DNA of 64,000 nucleotides from Methylobacterium sp. SyP6R (GCF_019216885.1 NZ_JAAQRC020000002.1:376001-440000); one strand, 5' to 3'. Shown: positions 7,552-16,427, numbered from the stretch's first letter. Notes: generated by a model from the sequence alone, not told the origin. A program made the numbers and translations.

Positions 7552-10500
7552 ATGCCAATCCAGACACAGTCGAGACGCCATGCGACGGCCGCCCGCGGCC
7601 TGATCGCGCTGCTCTGCTCGACGATCTCTTACGCAGCGTTGGCCCAGTCGTCCGGTTATCAGGATCCCGGGCGCCTCGGCGATGCGGCGAGCTGGCGGAC
7701 GCCGGAATATCTCGGCGATTGGGGCCTGACCTCGATGCGGGCCGACCATGCCTATGCACGCGGCATCACCGGCCGCGGCGTGGTGGTGGGCTCGGTCGAT
7801 TCGGGCTTTCTCGCCACCCATCCGGAATTCGCCGGACAGGTGACGCCGCTCACCGTGCAGGGCACCTACCTGGCGGACGGCTACCGCTACGAGACCGCCG
7901 GGGGCGTGCGCAGCGACCTGTTCACGGCCGGGAGCCCGTTCTCGGTGCCGGGCACCTGGATCCGGGGCGTCAACGACGACCACGGCACCCATGTCGACGG
8001 CACCATCGCGGCGCGGCGCGACGGCACCGGCATGCACGGCGTCGCCTTCGGGGCGAGCCTGCTCGCCACCAACACCAACGCCACCGATTCCGCGATCTAC
8101 GGCGCCAACCAGGACTACACCTACTTCAAGGCCGCCTACGGCAACCTCGTGGCGGCGGGGGCCCGGGTGATCAACTCGTCCTGGGGCAGCCCGCCTCCAC
8201 CTGAGAACTACAACACCCTCGCGGGGGTCGCTTCCGGCTACGCCAAGTTCCAGGGCCGGCTCGACTGGCTCGACGCGGTGGCGGAGACCGCCCGGCAATA
8301 CGGCACGATCATGGTCTTCGCCGCCGGCAATGCCGGGGTGAACAACCCGACCGTGCGGGCCGCCCTGCCCTATTTCCAGCCCGACCTCGAATCGCGCTGG
8401 ATCGCGGCGTCGGGCCTGACCATCGACGACGGCACGGCGTTCAACCGGTGCGGGCTCGCCAAGTACTGGTGCATTGCCGCGCCCGGGCGCGGCATCCTGA
8501 GCACCGTCACCTCGACCACGGGCGTGGCCGGCTACGGCTCGAAGAGCGGCACCTCGATGTCGGCGCCCCACGTCACCGGCGCGCTGGCCCTGGTGATGGA
8601 ACGCTACCCCTACATGACCAACGAGCAGGCGCGCGACGTGCTGCTCACCACCGCGACCCATCTCGGCAGCGGCCCGGCCGACGTGCCGAACGAGACCTTC
8701 GGCTGGGGCAAGATCGACCTCGGCCGGGCGATGAACGGCCCGGGCCAGTTCCTCGGCCGCTTCACCGCCACCTTGCCGGGCGGCACGCTCGACGTCTGGT
8801 CCAACGACATCTCGGACGCAGCCCTGCGCCAGCGCCAGGCCGAAGACAGCACCGAGATCGCGACCTGGCTGCTGAATCAATCCGTCAGCAACCCGAGATC
8901 CGGCCAGCCGGTGGTGGCCCTCACTGCCGATCAGCAGGCCGAGTACCTCTGGCGCGAGGCGCGCAGCCAAGCCTACCTGGCCCGCACCTACCAGGGCGGA
9001 CTGACCAAGGCCGGGGACGGCACGTTGATCCTCGCCGGCAACAACTCCTATACCGGGACCACCGAGGTGAATGGCGGCCTTCTCGCCGTCACCGGGCGGG
9101 TGACCTCGCTCACCAACGTCAATGCCGGCGGCACGCTGGGCGGCTCGACCCTGAGCGGCGGCGGCTTGCTCGGCAGCGTAAACGTCCGCTCCGGCGGCAC
9201 CCTCTCGCCGGGCGTCGGCGGCCTCGACTCCCTCATCGTGGTCGGGGACCTGAGCTTCGCCCGCGGCTCGCGCTACGCCGTCGAGGTGGCCCCCGGCGCC
9301 AGCGACCGCGTCGCGGTGCTCGGCACCGCGCGGATCGAGGGCGGCACCGTCGCGGTCACGTCCGAGGGCGCGGACAGCCTCGTCCCAGGTGCCGTTCGGA
9401 GCCTGCTCGGCCAGCGCACCGTCATCCTGCGGTCGACGAACGCGATCGTCGGCCGCTTCGACGGCGCGACCCCGGGCTACGCCTTCATCGGGGCGAGCCT
9501 CGACTACGACGCACGCGACGTCGGCCTGACGCTGGCGCGCAACGGAGCGACCTTCGCGTCGGTCGGCGCCACCCGCAACCAGGCGGTGACGGGCGGGGCG
9601 ATCGAGGCTCTCGGCGCCGGCAACGCACTCTACGAGACGGTGCTGGTCAGCACCGATGCGGGGGCGGCGCGCAACGCCTTCGCCTCCCTGTCGGGCGAGG
9701 TCCATGCCAGCGCGGTGACGGCGCAGTTCGAGACCGCGTTCTTCGTCCGCGAGGCGATCCTCGACCGCCTGCGCCGGGGCGACGTACCGGGCGCGCCGGT
9801 CTTCGGAAACCTCTCGGCCCCCAGCCTGCCGGCGGCCTACTCGGCCGACCTGCCGGGCCGGGTCGCGCCGCCGGTCCAGGTCCCGGCGCAACTGGCCGAG
9901 CCGCGGCCTTACGCGGTCTGGGGCCAGGGCTTCGGCGCCTTCGGCCGCACGCGGGGCGACGGCAATGCCGCCTCGCTGTCGCGCCGGATCAGCGGCTTCG
10001 TGCTCGGCGCCGACGCGCAGATGGATTTCGGCGGACTCCCCGGCGCCTGGCGCCTCGGTGTCGCCGGCGGCTACACCAACACCAGCCTCGACGTGACCGG
10101 CCGCGCCGCCTCCGGCGTGATCGAGAGCGGCTTCGGCGGCCTTTATGCCGGCACCACCCTCGGACCGGTCTCCTACCGCTTCGGCGGCATCGCCGGGGGC
10201 AACAGCCTGTCGCTCCGGCGCAGCATCCTGGCGCCCGGCCTCGCCCAGGGCCTGAGCGCCCGCACCGGCGGCATCACCGCGCAGGTCTTCGGCGAGGTCG
10301 GCTACCGGGTGGCGTTCGGGGCGGCGGTCATCGAGCCCTTCGTCGGTGCGGCCGCGATCCGCATCGGCCAGGACGCGTTTACCGAGCGCGGTGGGCCGGC
10401 GGCCCTCTCCGGCCTCGGCCGCGACAACGACCTCGCCGCCACGACCGTGGGGTTGCGGGGCTCGACCCGCCTCTCGGCCGACCTGCCGGTGACCCTCACC

Positions 10501-10743
10501 GGCCTCGTCGGCTGGCGCCGGGCCTATGGCGACGTGGTGCCCAAGGCCCTCCTCGCCTTCGGGGCCGGTCAGACCGGCTTCCTGGTCGCCGGCATACCGA
10601 TCAACCGCGACGCGGTGGTGGCGCAAGCCGGCCTCGACTGGGCATTCTCCCCGGCGGCGACGCTCGGCGTCTCCTATACCGGCCAGGCCGGCGAGCGGGC
10701 GCAGGACCATGCGGTGAAGGGGAACTTCACCTACCGGTTCTGA
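7552..10743 (+). CDS. autotransporter serine protease (subtilisin/S8 passenger, beta-barrel C-terminus)
   Basis: 1063 aa. Signal peptide at residues 1-32 (ends AALAQ). The S8 peptidase catalytic triad is intact: Asp83 in VVVGSVDSGFL, His144 in NDDHGTHVDGT, Ser335 in SGTSMSAPHVTG. An autotransporter-associated repeat (LTKAGDGTLILAGNNSYTGT) starts near residue 482 and leads into a beta-helix. From about residue 782 (YAVWGQGFGAFGRTRGDGN) to the terminal Phe is the 12-strand translocator barrel. The passenger should be delivered to the cell surface by type Va secretion. Start chosen at 7552 (GAGG upstream, signal peptide follows). A perfect terminator comes directly after the gene. Confidence 0.93.
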   Translation: MPIQTQSRRHATAARGLIALLCSTISYAALAQSSGYQDPGRLGDAASWRTPEYLGDWGLTSMRADHAYARGITGRGVVVGSVDSGFLATHPEFAGQVTPLTVQGTYLADGYRYETAGGVRSDLFTAGSPFSVPGTWIRGVNDDHGTHVDGTIAARRDGTGMHGVAFGASLLATNTNATDSAIYGANQDYTYFKAAYGNLVAAGARVINSSWGSPPPPENYNTLAGVASGYAKFQGRLDWLDAVAETARQYGTIMVFAAGNAGVNNPTVRAALPYFQPDLESRWIAASGLTIDDGTAFNRCGLAKYWCIAAPGRGILSTVTSTTGVAGYGSKSGTSMSAPHVTGALALVMERYPYMTNEQARDVLLTTATHLGSGPADVPNETFGWGKIDLGRAMNGPGQFLGRFTATLPGGTLDVWSNDISDAALRQRQAEDSTEIATWLLNQSVSNPRSGQPVVALTADQQAEYLWREARSQAYLARTYQGGLTKAGDGTLILAGNNSYTGTTEVNGGLLAVTGRVTSLTNVNAGGTLGGSTLSGGGLLGSVNVRSGGTLSPGVGGLDSLIVVGDLSFARGSRYAVEVAPGASDRVAVLGTARIEGGTVAVTSEGADSLVPGAVRSLLGQRTVILRSTNAIVGRFDGATPGYAFIGASLDYDARDVGLTLARNGATFASVGATRNQAVTGGAIEALGAGNALYETVLVSTDAGAARNAFASLSGEVHASAVTAQFETAFFVREAILDRLRRGDVPGAPVFGNLSAPSLPAAYSADLPGRVAPPVQVPAQLAEPRPYAVWGQGFGAFGRTRGDGNAASLSRRISGFVLGADAQMDFGGLPGAWRLGVAGGYTNTSLDVTGRAASGVIESGFGGLYAGTTLGPVSYRFGGIAGGNSLSLRRSILAPGLAQGLSARTGGITAQVFGEVGYRVAFGAAVIEPFVGAAAIRIGQDAFTERGGPAALSGLGRDNDLAATTVGLRGSTRLSADLPVTLTGLVGWRRAYGDVVPKALLAFGAGQTGFLVAGIPINRDAVVAQAGLDWAFSPAATLGVSYTGQAGERAQDHAVKGNFTYRF

Positions 10744-10751
10744 CGAGCCGA

Positions 10752-10799
10752 AACGAGAAAGGCCCGCCGCCTCGGCCGAGGCGGCGGGCCTTTCTCGTT
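10752..10799. terminator. strong bidirectional terminator
   Basis: Perfect 24-bp inverted repeat (left arm begins AACGAGAAAGGCCCGCCGCC, right arm ends GGCCTTTCTCGTT) between the convergent autotransporter and MHS transporter genes. Confidence 0.85.
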
Positions 10800-10817
10800 C
10801 GGGCGGGGCCGAGCGCG

Positions 10818-12155
10818 TCAGCGCTTGCCCAGCATCTCCATCGGCGTCCGGTAGGTCTCCCGCGCCGTGACGATCGACAAAGCGGCGATCGCCGCCGTGG
10901 CGGTGACGAAGACCGCGACCGGGACCCAGCCGGTCGGGCCGGTGCCGAGGAGCGAGGCGCTGATGACCGGGGCGAAGCCGCCGAGGGCGAAGCCGATCTG
11001 GGTGCCGATCGCCATGCCCGACAGACGGACCTTGGTGTCGAACATCTCGCCGTAGAGCGACGGCCACACCCCGTTGGCGGCGCTGTAGACCACGCCCGAG
11101 AGCAGGATGCCGAAGGTGAAGATCAGCGGGATGTTGCCCTGGCTGATCGCCCACATGTAGGGCCAGATCAAAGCGGCGGAGCCGAGCGCGCCGAAGATGA
11201 AGACCGGACGGCGGCCGATGCGGTCGGAGAGCGCCGCGAAGGCGGGAATCGCGCCGAGCGCCACCACGTTGGCGAGGATCAGCACGGTCAGCATCGTCGA
11301 GCGGTCGATCTGCATCGTGTTGACCGCGTAGGACAGGGTGAAGACGCTGAAGATCGTGCTCACCACCGAGACCAGCGCGGCGAAGATCACCCGCAGCACG
11401 TCGGCCCACTGGGTGCGGAACAGCACGGCCACCGGCAGGTCCGCCTTGGCGTGGACCTGCGTCTCCTGCTCCTTCTCGAAGACCGGGGTCTCCGGCAGGG
11501 TGCGGCGGACCCAGAAGCCGACCGCGACCACGAGGGCGCTGAGGAAGAACGGGATGCGCCAGCCCCAGGACAGCATCTGCGCCTCGGGCATCTGGGTGAT
11601 CGGCAGGAAGACCAGCGTGGCGAGGATCAGCCCGGCCTGGGTCCCGCTCAAGGTGAAGCTGGTGAAGAAGGCGCGCTTGTTCGACGGCGCGTGTTCGAGG
11701 GTCATCGAGTTGGCGCCGGCCTGCTCGCCGGCCGCCGAGATGCCCTGGAGCAGGCGGGCGATGACGAGCAGGATCGGCGACAGGATGCCGAGCTGCTCGT
11801 AGGTCGGCAGGCAGCCGATCATGAAGGTCGAGAGACCCATCAGGAGCAGCGTGAAGGTCAGCACCTTCTTGCGGCCGAAGCGGTCGCCGATATGGCCGAG
11901 CGCCACCGCGCCGAGGGGCCGGGTGATGTAGGCGACGCCGAAGGTCGCGAACGAGGCGATCGCCGCCGCCTGCGGGTTGTTCGGGGCGAAGAACAGTTTC
12001 GGGAAGATCAGCGCCGCGGCAGTGCCGTAGATGAAGAAGTCGTAGTATTCGACCGCGCTGCCGATCCAGCTCGCGAGTGCGGCCTTCTTCGGCGTCTTCA
12101 CGGCCTCGGGTTCGGCGACCGCGGCGGCGGTCGCGGGATAGACGGAGGAGGTCAT
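10818..12155 (-). CDS. MHS-family MFS transporter, probably shikimate/dehydroshikimate uptake
   Basis: 445 aa, about 12 membrane spans. Metabolite:H+ symporter markers are clear: ASWIGSAVEYYDFFIYGTAA in the first span and the loop motif GHIGDRFGRKK between spans 2 and 3. A second RIGRRP loop begins the C-terminal half. MHS members import shikimate, alpha-ketoglutarate, proline or aromatic acids. The assignment to shikimate or quinate rests on the neighbours, a QsuD-like dehydrogenase upstream on the same strand and a dehydroshikimate dehydratase divergent from it. Ribosome site AGGAAA. Confidence 0.85.
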   Translation of the reverse strand: MTSSVYPATAAAVAEPEAVKTPKKAALASWIGSAVEYYDFFIYGTAAALIFPKLFFAPNNPQAAAIASFATFGVAYITRPLGAVALGHIGDRFGRKKVLTFTLLLMGLSTFMIGCLPTYEQLGILSPILLVIARLLQGISAAGEQAGANSMTLEHAPSNKRAFFTSFTLSGTQAGLILATLVFLPITQMPEAQMLSWGWRIPFFLSALVVAVGFWVRRTLPETPVFEKEQETQVHAKADLPVAVLFRTQWADVLRVIFAALVSVVSTIFSVFTLSYAVNTMQIDRSTMLTVLILANVVALGAIPAFAALSDRIGRRPVFIFGALGSAALIWPYMWAISQGNIPLIFTFGILLSGVVYSAANGVWPSLYGEMFDTKVRLSGMAIGTQIGFALGGFAPVISASLLGTGPTGWVPVAVFVTATAAIAALSIVTARETYRTPMEMLGKR

Positions 12156-12253
12156 CGGGCGTTTCCTAGGGAATGGAGACGGACGGGCCCGTTGGATCGG
12201 ACCGCATTCTTCGGGGGATTGGGTGGCGGCTCGGGCCGCCGACCGGGACCGGT

Positions 12254-13117
12254 TCAGGCCGTCCGGCCGAGCTCGGCGAAATGGCGGAGCATCCGCTCCG
12301 GGTCCGGGGTCAGGCCGGTGATGAGGCGGAACGCCTCGACCGCCTGGAACACCGCCATGCCGCCGCCGTCGAGGGTGCGGCAGCCGATCCGCCGCGCCTC
12401 GCGCAGGAGCGCGGTCTCGAGCGGGAAATAGACGATCTCGGCGACGAACAGCGTCGGGTGCAGGTATTCGGCCGGCAGCGGCAGGCCCGGATACTTGTCC
12501 ATGCCGGTCGGCGTGCAATGGACGAGGCCGTCGGCCGCGGCGACTTCCGCCGCGAGGTCGGTGCAGGCCCGCGCCCGGCCGGCGCCGAACCGCTCGCAGA
12601 GCGAGGCCGCGACGCCAGCCGCGCGCGCCGGGTCGATGTCGTTGAGGACGAGATCCTTGACCCCGAGGGTCAGGAGCGCGTGAGCGACCGCCGCACCGGC
12701 ACCACCGGCGCCGAGCTGCACCACCCGATCAAGCGCCGCGTCCGGCAGGCCGCGCCGGAACGCCTCGGCGAAGCCCCACCAGTCGGTGTTGTGGCCGACG
12801 CGCTTGCCGTCGCGCAGGACCACGGTGTTGACCGCGCCGAGAGCCGCCGCGTCGGGCGACAGCTCGTCGAGATGGGCGAGCACCGCCTGCTTGCACGGAT
12901 GGGTGATGTTGAGGCCCGAGAAACCCATCCGCTCGGCCGCCGTCAGCAGGTCCGACAGGGCGTCGGCTCCGAGGCCGAGCCTTTCCAGGTCGATCTTCTG
13001 GTAGAGGAGCCGCAGGCCCTGCGCGTCGCCCTCGTGCTCGTGCATCGCCGGGGTGCGGGAGGCCTGGATGCCGTTGCCGATCAGGCCGGCCAGGACGGAA
13101 TGAGTGGCTGCGCCCAT
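12254..13117 (-). CDS. aroE: shikimate/quinate dehydrogenase (QsuD/AroE family)
   Basis: 287 aa, interconverting shikimate or quinate with the dehydro acid using NAD(P). N-terminal substrate domain: GLIGNGIQASRTPAMHE and GFSGLNITHPCKQAVL. The THPCKQ version of the catalytic-lysine motif is that of actinobacterial/catabolic quinate-shikimate dehydrogenases rather than the TVPxK of biosynthetic AroE. GAVNTV follows. Nucleotide loop VQLGAGGAGAAVAHALL; C-terminal CTPTGM. The start at 13117 has AGGAG 8 bases upstream; the longer frame to 13288 has none. It is co-directional with the transporter and probably one transcript. A catabolic role is inferred from motif and neighbours. Confidence 0.88.
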   Translation of the reverse strand: MGAATHSVLAGLIGNGIQASRTPAMHEHEGDAQGLRLLYQKIDLERLGLGADALSDLLTAAERMGFSGLNITHPCKQAVLAHLDELSPDAAALGAVNTVVLRDGKRVGHNTDWWGFAEAFRRGLPDAALDRVVQLGAGGAGAAVAHALLTLGVKDLVLNDIDPARAAGVAASLCERFGAGRARACTDLAAEVAAADGLVHCTPTGMDKYPGLPLPAEYLHPTLFVAEIVYFPLETALLREARRIGCRTLDGGGMAVFQAVEAFRLITGLTPDPERMLRHFAELGRTA

Positions 13118-13164
13118 GCGACGGGCTCCTCTCTCGAAACGTTCCTCGGATGACGCGATTGCGA

Positions 13165-13211
13165 CGCGCTTGAATCCAAATGTACTAACCGGTACGTTCA
13201 TGTCAAGCGCG
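13165..13211. promoter_or_regulatory. nested palindromes in the divergent aroE/quiC promoter region
   Basis: Perfect 9-bp outer arms CGCGCTTGA (13165-13173) and TCAAGCGCG (13203-13211). At the centre is GTACTAACCGGTAC (13182-13195), which resembles operators of TetR/AcrR-type repressors. It is 48 bp upstream of the aroE start and 95 bp upstream of the dehydratase start. No regulator gene is adjacent, so the binding protein is unknown. Confidence 0.5.
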
Positions 13212-13305
13212 AAAGACGGTGGGCTGCCAGGTCCCCGGTTCGGGCTCGACGGAGCCGGCCCCGTTTGCGATGGAGAGCCGGCGGACAAGCGGACGGGAGA
13301 ACGCG

Positions 13306-15225
13306 ATGAGGAAGGCGATCGCCACGGTGTCGGTAAGCGGCACGCTGATCGAGAAGCTGGAGGCGATCGCGGCGGCGCGCTTCGACGGGGTCGAGATCTT
13401 CGAGAACGACCTCTTGTTCCATACCGGCCCGGCGCGCGACGTGCGCCGTTACGCTTCCGACCTCGGCCTGTCGATCGACCTGTTCCAGCCCTTCCGCGAT
13501 TTCGAGGGCGTGTCGGACGAGCAGCTGAAGCGCAACCTCGACCGGGCCGAGCGCAAGTTCGACCTGATGGAGGAGCTCGGCGCGCCGCTGATCCTGGTCT
13601 GCTCCAATGTCGGCACCGAGGTCTCGGACGACGACGCCCGGATGGCCGACCAGCTCTACCAGCTCGCCGACCGGGCGGCGAAAAGAGGCCTCAAGATCGG
13701 CTTCGAGGCCCTGTCCTGGGGCACCAAGGTGCGCACCTTCGATCGGGCCTGGGGCATCGTCGAACGGGCGAACCACCCGCATCTCGGCCTGATCCTCGAC
13801 AGCTTCCACACGCTCGCGCTTCCCGACGACTGGTCGGGCATCGCCAATCTGCCGGGCCAGCGGGTGTTCTTCGTCCAGCTGGCGGACGCGCCGCGCATCG
13901 GCATGAACCCGCTGACGCTCAGCCGCCACTTCCGCTGCCTGCCGGGCCAGGGCGACCTCGACGTGCCGGGCTTCCTCCAGGCGGTGCTGGCCTGCGGCTA
14001 TACCGGCACGATCTCGCTCGAGATCTTCAACGACGACATGCGCGCCGCGCCCCCGCGCCAGACCGCCGCCGACGGCCACCGCTCGCTGCTGTTCCTGGAG
14101 GAGAAGGTGCGCCGCACCGACGAGGCGGCGGCTTTGTCTCCCTCCTCGCCCAAGCGGCCCCGCCGCCGGGTCGAGCTGTTCGATCCGCCGCTGCCGCCGG
14201 CCATCGCCGGCCACCGCTTCATCGAGGTGGCGGTGGACGAGCGCTGCGAGGGGGCGCTGGCGCGGCTGCTGGGCCAGCTCGGCTTCACGCGGCTCGGCCG
14301 CCACCGCAGCAAGGCGGTGACGCTCTACGGCCAGGGCGAGATCCGCATCGTGCTCAACCGCGAGCCGGATTCCTTCGCCTCGTCCTACTTCCTGATGCAC
14401 GGCCCCTCGGTCTGCGCCCAGGCCATCACCACCGACGACGCGCTGGCGGCTCTCGGCCGGGCCGAATCCTACGGCGCCGCCCGCTTCGGCGGCCGGATCG
14501 GACCGGACGAAAACACCTTCCCGTCGATCCGCGCGCCCGACGGCAGCCTGATCATCCTCACCGACGCGACGACCGGGGGCGATTTCGAGCGCGACTTCGT
14601 GCTGGACGAGGGCGCGGAGCCGGCGGGCCTGCTCACCCGGGTCGACCACGTGGCGCAGGCCCTGCCCGAGGGCCAGCTCGATTCCTGGGTGCTGTTCTAC
14701 CGCGCGGTGCTCGGCCTCGAGCCGGAGGACGTGGTGGTGCTGCCCGATCCCTACGGGCTGGTGCGCAGCAAGGCGATGTCGAATGCCGAGCGCACCATGC
14801 GGCTGCCGCTCAACATCTCGGAGAGCCGCAACACCGCCACCGCCCGCCTGGTGACGAGCTTCGCGGGGGCGGGCGTCCACCACATCGCGCTTGCCACCGA
14901 CGACATCTTCGCGGCGGCCGAACGCCTGAAGGCCGCCGGCGCGACCTTGCTGCCGATCCCGGCCAATTACTACGACGACGTGGCGGCCCGCTTCGGCCTC
15001 GACGACGCGACCGTCGCGCGGATGCAGTCCTTGAGCATCCTCTACGACCGCGTCGGCGACGGCGAGTTCCTGCAATTCTACACGACGCCGTTCGAGGAGC
15101 GGTTCTACTTCGAGATCGTGCAGCGGAAGGGCGGCTACGACCTCTACGGCGCGCCGAACGCACCGGTGCGGATGGCGGCCTTGGCGGCGTTGCGGGGTCC
15201 GAACCTGTCGCAGGTGCTGCGGTAG
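13306..15225 (+). CDS. quiC: 3-dehydroshikimate dehydratase fused to an HPPD-like VOC domain (QuiC1-type)
   Basis: 639 aa. Residues 1 to about 270 are a xylose-isomerase-like TIM barrel (IATVSVSGTLIEKLEAIAAA, FDGVEIFENDL, GFEALSWGTKV, LILDSFHTLA, ISLEIFND); Glu, His and Asp residues in these strands fit the divalent-metal site of dehydroshikimate dehydratases. Residues from about 300 on are two vicinal-oxygen-chelate modules like 4-hydroxyphenylpyruvate dioxygenase, with possible iron ligands His in LTRVDHVAQAL, His in VHHIALATD and Glu in FYFEIVQRKGG. The product would be protocatechuate. Start chosen at 13306 with GGGAGA upstream. The HPPD-like half is known from Pseudomonas QuiC1; its catalytic role is unclear. 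Confidence 0.85.
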   Translation: MRKAIATVSVSGTLIEKLEAIAAARFDGVEIFENDLLFHTGPARDVRRYASDLGLSIDLFQPFRDFEGVSDEQLKRNLDRAERKFDLMEELGAPLILVCSNVGTEVSDDDARMADQLYQLADRAAKRGLKIGFEALSWGTKVRTFDRAWGIVERANHPHLGLILDSFHTLALPDDWSGIANLPGQRVFFVQLADAPRIGMNPLTLSRHFRCLPGQGDLDVPGFLQAVLACGYTGTISLEIFNDDMRAAPPRQTAADGHRSLLFLEEKVRRTDEAAALSPSSPKRPRRRVELFDPPLPPAIAGHRFIEVAVDERCEGALARLLGQLGFTRLGRHRSKAVTLYGQGEIRIVLNREPDSFASSYFLMHGPSVCAQAITTDDALAALGRAESYGAARFGGRIGPDENTFPSIRAPDGSLIILTDATTGGDFERDFVLDEGAEPAGLLTRVDHVAQALPEGQLDSWVLFYRAVLGLEPEDVVVLPDPYGLVRSKAMSNAERTMRLPLNISESRNTATARLVTSFAGAGVHHIALATDDIFAAAERLKAAGATLLPIPANYYDDVAARFGLDDATVARMQSLSILYDRVGDGEFLQFYTTPFEERFYFEIVQRKGGYDLYGAPNAPVRMAALAALRGPNLSQVLR

Positions 15226-15272
15226 GGCCGGGGGGCGGCAGGAACCCGCTCGACGATATCGACACCCTCCGG

Positions 15273-15308
15273 TCATTCCGGGGCCGCGCCGCGGAGCCCG
15301 GGATTTCC
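15273..15308. repeat. dispersed palindrome, family D (degenerate copy)
   Basis: CATTCCGGGGCCGCGCCGCG followed by GAGCCCGGGATTTCC: the CCGGG-g-CCGC / GCGG-xx-CCCGGG layout of family D, with a changed loop. Confidence 0.6.
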
Positions 15309-15518
15309 GATGTGGACGGCCCCTTCTCGCAAGCAGAGCAGTCCGGCCGAGCGTTCGCGTCGCATCCCGATTTCCGGCCTGGGTGCAGCCCCGGGGACCG
15401 CAGCCGACAGGGTGGTTCACGACAGGCTCCGCCATGGGAAACACGGCCTCGGACGGCCCCTGGTTTCCACGGAATTGCGTGCGTCGCAGCCGGAGTTGCC
15501 AACCACTCCGAGCCTGTT

Positions 15519-15626
15519 TGATACGAAATCCGGAAGATCACTTCCGGATTTCGTATCATCAGCCCGCGCGGCGCCTGAGCGAAGTCGCTTTCCGCATCGC
15601 GATGCGATCAATCGGAAAGCGTATGA
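15519..15626. repeat. dispersed double-hairpin repeat, family C, copy 1
   Basis: 108 bp. Hairpin 1 is a perfect 18-bp stem TGATACGAAATCCGGAAG with loop ATCA and its complement (15519-15558). Hairpin 2 pairs CGCTTTCCG with CGGAAAGCG. The other full copy is at 38601-38708 in opposite orientation. Confidence 0.85.
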
Positions 15627-15651
15627 GTCGACCGACCGCCTTGGAACCCTC

Positions 15652-15691
15652 GATGTCATCCCGGGGCCGCGAAAGCGGAACCCGGGATCCA
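15652..15691. repeat. dispersed palindrome, family D
   Basis: GATGTCATCCCGGGGCCGCG then AAAGCGGAACCCGGGATCCA: arms CCCGGG, inner arms CCGC/GCGG, loop GAAA, with unequal unpaired bases (G versus AA). Other copies in the window: 31253-31296, 56821-56857 and degenerate ones at 15273, 15735 and 30921. Confidence 0.8.
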
Positions 15692-15958
15692 TCACCGCTG
15701 ACGATGCAGGATGAAGCGGAACGCCGTTCGCTCTTTCAAGATGAGTCAGCGTTTATGGATCCCGGGTTCTCGTCCTCGACGAGCCCCAGGATGACGGGGA
15801 GAGTTTGGATCGGGCCGGCCCGCTCAAACAGGCTCTCACACAGTTCCGATTGATCGCTTCGCGATGCGGAAGCCGTATCGCCAGCATCCGCTTGCAAGCT
15901 CACGGGCGCCTCGCGGAGGCGCCGCCGTGAAGGAACGAGGGCGGACTTTGCGGCGTCC

Positions 15959-16270
15959 TCACCCGACGTAGAACCCCGCCCCCTCGAACGTCACGCCGGC
16001 GAAATCCCCCCGGCGCCAGCGCAGGCGCACCGTGAAGTTGCGCAGGTCGTGGGCGGCGATGACGAGGGGAAAGGTTTCCGGCAGGGGGATGCGGGTGGGG
16101 ACGCGAAGCCGCGCGCCCGCGGTCGAGACGTCCACGACCTCGCAGGCGACGGAGTGGTCGGGGCCGAGCACGATCCGTCCCGGCTGGATCATGCGGCGGC
16201 GGCGGCCGACGCGGGGAGTGGGGGCGGAAACCCGACCGTCATCGCCGTCGGTCTTCCGCAGATCGGTCAT
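15959..16270 (-). CDS. PilZ-domain protein
   Basis: 103 aa, essentially a single PilZ domain, the c-di-GMP receptor fold. The arginine-rich loop RRRRMIQPGRIV supplies the RxxxR part of the ligand motif, and CEVVDVSTAGARLRV gives the (D/N)xSxxG part. Both halves are intact, so c-di-GMP binding is likely. It sits just before the flagellar cluster on the opposite strand, which suggests but does not prove a motility role; a diguanylate cyclase-like gene lies at 34642-35907. Confidence 0.85.
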   Translation of the reverse strand: MTDLRKTDGDDGRVSAPTPRVGRRRRMIQPGRIVLGPDHSVACEVVDVSTAGARLRVPTRIPLPETFPLVIAAHDLRNFTVRLRWRRGDFAGVTFEGAGFYVG

Positions 16271-16360
16271 GGAATCCCCGCAACCGGGCCCCGTGCCCGC
16301 ACGGCACGCTTACGGCTTTCCGCCGCCCGCGCAAACCCGGCGCGGGTCGAAGCGGCTCCG

Positions 16361-16375
16361 TTAACCAGGCGTCAA
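16361..16375 (+). promoter_or_regulatory. CtrA-like box upstream of the flagellar cluster
   Basis: TTAA-N7-TCAA, one mismatch from the CtrA consensus TTAA-N7-TTAA, 53 bp before the gene at 16428. Weak alone; similar boxes occur at 29568 and 49177. Confidence 0.35.
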
Positions 16376-16427
16376 GCATGTTCCTTCATGCCTCGTTAGC
16401 CATCAACCGTCGGACACGTCCCGGCCC

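Larger units (their letters stand above)
15510..15835. repeat. composite repeat bounded by a 12-bp inverted repeat
   Basis: Begins GAGCCTGTTTGA (15510-15521) and ends with its exact reverse complement TCAAACAGGCTC (15824-15835). Inside are a full family C unit (15519-15626), a family D unit (15652-15691) and a degenerate D-like unit (15735-15800). A similar GCCTGTTCGAT / ATCGAACAGGC frame bounds another D unit at 56783-56896. There is no coding capacity for a transposase. Confidence 0.75.
15226..15958. other. intergenic region filled with palindromic repeats
   Basis: About 730 bp with no supportable gene between the dehydratase and the PilZ gene. It holds a family D unit (15273-15308), a composite element (15510-15835) and a partial family C unit (about 15847-15880, CGATTGATCGCTTCGCGATG). 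Open frames here are short and change frame across the repeats. Confidence 0.7.

Noticed and set aside
7534..11409. A 1291-codon open frame antisense to the autotransporter
   Set aside because: It opposes a gene with a full catalytic triad and barrel. Its Arg/Gly/Ala/His-rich composition is typical of GC-rich antisense frames, with no recognisable domain.
8448..12431. A 1327-codon plus-strand frame across the autotransporter and transporter genes
   Set aside because: Out of frame with the autotransporter and antisense to the MHS gene; crosses a perfect terminator and shows no domain.
15226..15958. Possible small genes among the repeats
   Set aside because: The open frames run through palindromic repeats in both directions and lack ribosome sites.
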